Program-made: the position numbers and the translations under genes
Part shown: positions 60,490-64,000 of the stretch, piece after piece
Layout: each line of letters begins with the position of its first letter
Position numbering within the stretch: position 1 is the stretch's first letter
The notes under the pieces: generated by a model
Database searches by the model: none
What the model was told of the DNA's origin: nothing
The model's input: only the letters and a program-made list of their open reading frames with translations
Source of the DNA: Streptomyces griseocarneus
GTDB taxonomy: Bacteria; Actinomycetota; Actinomycetes; Streptomycetales; Streptomycetaceae
Assembly: GCF_014655595.1 (NCBI RefSeq)
Contig: NZ_BNBL01000002.1
Coordinates: forward strand, 558,170-622,169
Direction: 5' to 3'
Length of the DNA: 64,000 nucleotides

Positions 60490-61731
60490 TCAGCGGGCCC
60501 GGTAGACGTCGATCGTCCGGGCCGCGCGATCGTGGACCAGGCCGTAGCCGTCGTTGACCAGGGTGGGGGAGACGGGACCGATGTCCGTGCGGAGGTCTCT
60601 GCCCGTGCGGGCGTCGAGGGTCATGGTCTGGCCGGCCTCTGCGTAGACCACGCCGTGCCACGCCGAGGTGATGTCGGGCGCGATGCGGTGCGCCGACGCA
60701 TCGGGCAGGCGCCACAGGACCCGTGCGGTGCGCACGTCCACGGCCCATACGGCCGCGTCGCCGGAACCGTCGGCCCCGGCGCAGACCGTCGTGTTCCAGC
60801 CGTCGTAGTGGCAGCCTTCCAGGGAGGTGTCACCGGAGTCCAGGCGGGTCGCGCCGGTCGCGGGGTCGATCAGCAGGGTGCCGCCCGCCTCGGCGTCGTC
60901 GGCCCAGGTCAGTCCGGGGCCGGGGTCCGACGTCCGGGCCTCGCCGAGTCGAAGGTCCCGCTTCCACAACTGAGCGGCGTCAGAGGTGGACTTGCCCGCG
61001 AAGTCACCGTCGCCGCGCACGCCGACGGCCACCGTCGGTTCCAGGTCCACTCCCTTGAAGTCGGTGTCCGTCCAGATGACTTGCCCGGTTCGCGTGTCGA
61101 GCAGGGCGGACAGGGGTGGCGTCTGCGCGTAGCCCTGCTCGTACGCGGAGACGAGCACGTGCCGGGTGTCGGCGCCGACCACATGAGGGGCGGCCCCGGC
61201 GTCCGTGACCTCGCCGCCGGCGATCTCGCGTGTCCACAGACTCCTGCCGGTGCCGGCGTCCAGGGCGACGACAGTGATGCCGCGCCGGCCGGCGTAAGTC
61301 CCCCTGTCTTGCTGCGTGGTGGCGAAGGCGCAGATCACCTTGTTGCCCACCAGGCGCGGCGCCTGTGCGACGGTGGTGCCGTCCGGTACGGCCGCATGCC
61401 AGGCGACGTCACCGGAGTCCAGCCGGAAGGCGGTGACACCGACGTCGTCCTGGTCGTAGGCATAGGCAAGGCGCGCGCCCAGTGTCACCACGTCGGAGGG
61501 ATCGTCCTCGTCGGCCGGGGCGGGCCAGGCGCCCTGGAACGTGGTGGTGGGTGTCTCCGGGAAGGATCCGGCCGCAACTTCCGGTTTCGTCACCCGGGTT
61601 GCCCGGCTCTTCCCGGCCGGGTGCCCGCCGCCGCACGCGGCCACGGCACACAGGAGGCCGACGACAGCGAAGGCAGTGCGCAGTCGACGCCGTGGGGCGT
61701 GATGCCGGTTCGCGGAATCCATGGAGCTCAT
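60490..61731 (-). CDS. Lipoprotein with PQQ-like beta-propeller
   Basis: 413 residues. The N-terminal helix ends LLCAVAACGGGHPAG, a lipobox-like Ala-Ala-Cys, so it is probably lipid-anchored outside. The rest consists of PQQ-like repeats: GDVAWHAAVPDG, AGTGRSLWTREIAGGE, TRTGQVIWTDTDFKG, AAQLWKRDLRLG, TARVLWRLPDAS and ARTGRDLRTDIG. It is likely a protein-interaction scaffold. The start is 61731 or 61722, both ATG. Confidence 0.85.
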   Translation of the reverse strand: MSSMDSANRHHAPRRRLRTAFAVVGLLCAVAACGGGHPAGKSRATRVTKPEVAAGSFPETPTTTFQGAWPAPADEDDPSDVVTLGARLAYAYDQDDVGVTAFRLDSGDVAWHAAVPDGTTVAQAPRLVGNKVICAFATTQQDRGTYAGRRGITVVALDAGTGRSLWTREIAGGEVTDAGAAPHVVGADTRHVLVSAYEQGYAQTPPLSALLDTRTGQVIWTDTDFKGVDLEPTVAVGVRGDGDFAGKSTSDAAQLWKRDLRLGEARTSDPGPGLTWADDAEAGGTLLIDPATGATRLDSGDTSLEGCHYDGWNTTVCAGADGSGDAAVWAVDVRTARVLWRLPDASAHRIAPDITSAWHGVVYAEAGQTMTLDARTGRDLRTDIGPVSPTLVNDGYGLVHDRAARTIDVYRAR

Positions 61732-61924
61732 GGACACCAGAGGGTGACAGAAGGGGGGATCGTGCCGGAGCCGTTGCCCGAAAGTTCCGTGGGACGGGGG
61801 AGCCCGGGTGGGTCGGACTGACACCGCGCCGGCCGGCGCGGCCGGCTGCGCACATACTCCGCACCGGCATGACCGTGGAAACCGAAAGTCCTGCCGCCGC
61901 GGGCGTATTCACGGAAGCCGGGTG

Positions 61925-61968
61925 AAAACCAGAGGGTCACAACCTTGCGGTTGTCACCCTCTGGTTTT
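61925..61968. terminator. Strong terminator between PQQ lipoprotein and CsbD genes
   Basis: AAAACCAGAGGGTCACAACC and GGTTGTCACCCTCTGGTTTT pair with one mismatch (19 of 20) around TTGC. The T-rich flank on both sides makes it an intrinsic-looking terminator for the leftward CsbD-like gene. Confidence 0.88.
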
Positions 61969-61987
61969 ACTTGCGCGCCCGAGGAAA

Positions 61988-62161
61988 TCAGTCCTTGAAA
62001 GAGTCCTTGATCTTCTCCTTGGCGCCGCGAAGATCACCCTTCGACTTCTCGGCCTGTCCCTCGGCCGTTTTGCTCTCGTTGCCGACCGCGCGGCCCGCTT
62101 CCTCCTTGACCTTGCCCTTGGCCTGCTCGGCCTTCGCCTTGGCCTTCTCGCTCGCGCTCAT
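61988..62161 (-). CDS. CsbD-like stress protein
   Basis: 57 residues, Lys/Glu/Ala-rich and fully helical (SEKAKAKAEQAKGKVKEEAGR, KTAEGQAEKSKGDLRGAKEK), with the CsbD pattern. CsbD proteins are general-stress proteins under sigma-B-like control in several bacteria. ATG 62161 has AAAGGC upstream; an ATG at 62185 would add eight residues. Paired with a divergent hydrophobic small protein. Confidence 0.88.
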   Translation of the reverse strand: MSASEKAKAKAEQAKGKVKEEAGRAVGNESKTAEGQAEKSKGDLRGAKEKIKDSFKD

Positions 62162-62317
62162 CAGGCAGCCTTTCTCTTCGGTCATCGTGCGATCGCATAT
62201 CAGCTGCCCCGGTCGCCCCCACGTAAACGACAGCATCCAAGAACGGAAATCACGGGGAAGGGAATGGGTGTGCGCACCCGAATTCGGGGAACAAGCGGCT
62301 TCGGGAGGTTGATAACT

Positions 62318-62488
62318 ATGGTTCCCCTTCTTCTGGTCCTGCTCCTCGCGCTGCTCCTCTTCGGCGCGGGATTTGCCGTGAAGGTCTTGTGGTGGGTCGC
62401 CGTCGTCGTCCTGGTGCTCTGGCTCCTCGGCTTCGTCATGCGTTCCACCGGCCCCGGCGGTGGCCGGGGACGCTGGTACCGATGGTGA
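62318..62488 (+). CDS. Small hydrophobic membrane protein
   Basis: 56 residues: two hydrophobic segments (VPLLLVLLLALLLFGAGFAV and LWWVAVVVLVLWLLGFVM) and a Gly/Arg tail (RSTGPGGGRGRWYRW). It resembles the stress-induced 'hydrophobic protein' family found next to CsbD in actinobacteria. GGGAGG is 9 bases upstream of the ATG. The 156-base gap to the CsbD gene probably holds divergent promoters, with a GTTT-N14-GGGGCA-like element on the minus strand that is only weakly sigma-B-like. Confidence 0.8.
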   Translation: MVPLLLVLLLALLLFGAGFAVKVLWWVAVVVLVLWLLGFVMRSTGPGGGRGRWYRW

Positions 62489-62744
62489 CCTGAGCGCACC
62501 CGCACTCCGCACCACCGAGGGCCCGGCACGTGACGTGCCGGGCCCCCTATCACGCAGGGGCGGCGGGGGCGATGCGCAATCCGACCGGCATCACGCCGTG
62601 GCGCAGGCAAACAGCAGATCAGGCCCCTTCACCTGATGGAGTCGTAAAAGCGCCCATCAGTGCAGCGATCAGGCATATCAGGCATACCCTGCGAGTGTCG
62701 TCGAGCCGGTTCGCCGTGGCGGGGCCGGCGGGAGGGTGGGGGAC

Positions 62745-63785
62745 ATGCCGGGACCGGGAACAGGGGCGGCAGGCGGGGAACACGGGACGGGTGGAAGGCT
62801 CGCGCGGCGCGGGCTGCTGGCCGCCGCCGGGGCGGTGGCTCCCGTCGTGACAGGGCTGGCAGCGGGGTGTACGCGCTCGCCGGCCAGGGCGGTCGGCGGT
62901 ACGGGCCACCGGCGCCTCCTCAGGCCGGTCGACACCACCCTCCACGACTGGCAGGGCGTCGCGCAGGTGCTGCGCCGGACGGGAGCGATGTGGGGGCCCG
63001 TGTTCCGGGCCGCGTATCCGCGTACGGACCTCCGGGTGGTCTCGCGCGGCATCGGCGTGGAGCCCGACCTGGCCGTACGCTCCTACGTGGCCCTCACCCG
63101 CTACCCCGACGGAAAAACCCTGCTGATGGGCGACATCGCCGTCACGGAGGAGGAACTCCAGCCGCTCACCGACGCCCTCCAGGCCGGCGACCTGGCCCAG
63201 ACCTCCATCCACAAGCACCTCCTCGCCCACGACCCGGCCCTGCTGTGGACCCACGTCCACGCCCTCACCGACGACCCGGTGACCGTCGCCGGGCATCTGA
63301 TGACCGCGCTGAAGACGACCCGCACCCCGATGTCCCCTCCCGTACCGGCCGAGATCCCCCACGACTTCGACGCCGCCGCCCTGGACGCCGCGCTCGGCGG
63401 ACGAGGCACGGACTATCACGGCATCTACAAGTTCACGTTCATCCGCAAGGAAACCCTCACCGACCACCACCGGGCCATTCCCTGGGGCATGGGGATGGTC
63501 ACCGGCGTGAACTTCCAGCCCCTGGGCAAGGGCAGGGCTGCGGTCAACGGAGCCCTGGCACTGATCGCGGACGAGGTGCAGGACGCGATCAGCGCACTGC
63601 GACGCGGCAGGATCGGCATCGTCGAGCTGCACAACCACACGCTGACCGAAGAACCCCGCATCTTCTACGTCCGCTTCTGGGCGGAGGGCGACGCCCTGGG
63701 CCTGGCCCGCGCGACGGCCGCCGCCGTCCGGTGCACCAACGTCGCCTCGCAGGCGACGCCCGCATACACCCCTGCCCCCAAGTAG
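62745..63785 (+). CDS. Exported LppY/LpqO-like (DUF1259) protein
   Basis: 346 residues. An N-terminal Arg-Arg region with ARRGLLAAAGAVAPVVTGLAAGC suggests a Tat-type signal and possible lipidation at the Cys. The mature part has two similar halves with TSIHKHLLAHDPALLWTHVHA and IVELHNHTLTEEPRIFYVRFWA, the paired His motifs of the DUF1259/LppY-LpqO family, which may bind metal. GGGAGGG precedes ATG 62745; a GTG at 62736 is possible. Function of the family is not established. Confidence 0.87.
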   Translation: MPGPGTGAAGGEHGTGGRLARRGLLAAAGAVAPVVTGLAAGCTRSPARAVGGTGHRRLLRPVDTTLHDWQGVAQVLRRTGAMWGPVFRAAYPRTDLRVVSRGIGVEPDLAVRSYVALTRYPDGKTLLMGDIAVTEEELQPLTDALQAGDLAQTSIHKHLLAHDPALLWTHVHALTDDPVTVAGHLMTALKTTRTPMSPPVPAEIPHDFDAAALDAALGGRGTDYHGIYKFTFIRKETLTDHHRAIPWGMGMVTGVNFQPLGKGRAAVNGALALIADEVQDAISALRRGRIGIVELHNHTLTEEPRIFYVRFWAEGDALGLARATAAAVRCTNVASQATPAYTPAPK

Positions 63786-63888
63786 CGTGCTCTGCAGCCC
63801 TCCCCGGCAGCGGTGGCGTTCACCCGTCAGGGGGAACGCCAGCAGGGCTCGCCGGTCGGCCGGCCAACGAGTGGCACTCTCTCGGAAC

Positions 63889-64000
63889 ATGACCGACATC
63901 ACCAAGAACGCCCAGATCGCGCCCGTCCAGGAGTTCCAGCGCATGGACGCGGACGGCGACGGATCCGTCGACCTGACCGACTTCCTCCGGGCGCCGCACC
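63889..64000 (+). CDS. EF-hand calcium-binding protein (C-terminus off the right edge)
   Basis: The first 37 residues are visible: MTDITKNAQIAPVQEFQRMD followed by the EF-hand loop DADGDGSVDLTDF. The loop has Asp/Asp/Asp at positions 1, 3 and 5 and an acidic 12th-position context, so calcium binding is likely. Streptomyces calerythrin-like proteins begin this way and have four EF-hands in about 170 residues; the rest lies beyond base 64000. Confidence 0.82.
   Translation, partial: MTDITKNAQIAPVQEFQRMDADGDGSVDLTDFLRAPH

Noticed and set aside
62162..62317. Sigma-B-type promoter between the CsbD and hydrophobic-protein genes
   Set aside because: The GTTT-N14-GGGGCA-like element is a weak match and not seen on both strands, so it is mentioned only within the gene entry.

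Overview
The window is high-GC DNA (roughly 70% or more by eye) with third positions almost always G or C, many GTG starts, frequent ATGA or GTGA four-base stop/start overlaps, and very rare TTA codons. Together with a citrulassin-type lasso peptide cluster and many small secreted proteins, this points to a Streptomyces or close relative. No rRNA, tRNA, CRISPR array, insertion sequence or prophage was seen. The look is of a chromosomal arm with accessory content.

Layout. (1) 1-2.1 kb: a 5-aminolevulinate synthase (ALAS) and an overlapping, left-truncated MFS exporter. This is probably the edge of a specialised-metabolite locus, because streptomycetes make heme precursors by the glutamyl-tRNA route. 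(2) 2.3-7.4 kb: a 1402-residue CHAT protease-NTPase-TPR protein, with a divergent pair of genes for a small acidic protein and a 3-helix membrane protein. Its gene carries a TTA codon, so it may depend on bldA. (3) 8.8-13.5 kb: a complete lasso peptide cluster in the order precursor, cyclase, RRE, protease, ABC exporter, with core LLKTHGNDRLILSKN (citrulassin family). (4) 13.5-21.1 kb: YihY membrane protein, secreted GH43 enzyme, a membrane-tethered XRE-ricin regulator, and several secreted proteins, including an NlpC/P60-like protein, an I36 inhibitor-like protein and a lytic transglycosylase.

(5) 21.1-32.2 kb: a Ser/Thr phosphorylation island. It has a receptor kinase divergent from a nuclease-like/FHA protein, an SGNH hydrolase, then a rightward run of soluble kinase, YbjN-like protein, membrane protein, vWA (TerY-like) protein, PP2C phosphatase and zinc-ribbon kinase. 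The last three match the TerY-P triad linked to stress response and phage defence. A SpoIIE-type phosphatase follows convergently. (6) 32.3-46.1 kb: mostly metabolic and unrelated genes: NmrA-like reductase, acyl-CoA ligase-like enzyme, the pseudouridine-catabolism pair psuG-psuK, an amidase, DUF1266 protein, esterase, erythromycin-esterase-like protein, AAA ATPase, and an AhpD-fold protein lacking its cysteines.

(7) 46.2-49.9 kb: a compact locus of MBL hydrolase, AtzG-like small subunit with AS-family amidase, and TetR regulator, linked by three copies of one inverted repeat that are likely the TetR operators. (8) 50-64 kb: AraC and GlxA regulators, an imine reductase divergent from GlxA, a set of small secreted Cys/Trp-rich and peptidoglycan-binding proteins including a tandem duplicate, a tyrosine phosphatase with an apparent +1 frameshift in a C6 tract, an APH-like kinase, a secreted HNH nuclease, a PQQ-propeller lipoprotein, a CsbD/hydrophobic stress-protein pair, an LppY/LpqO-like protein, and an EF-hand protein cut by the right edge.
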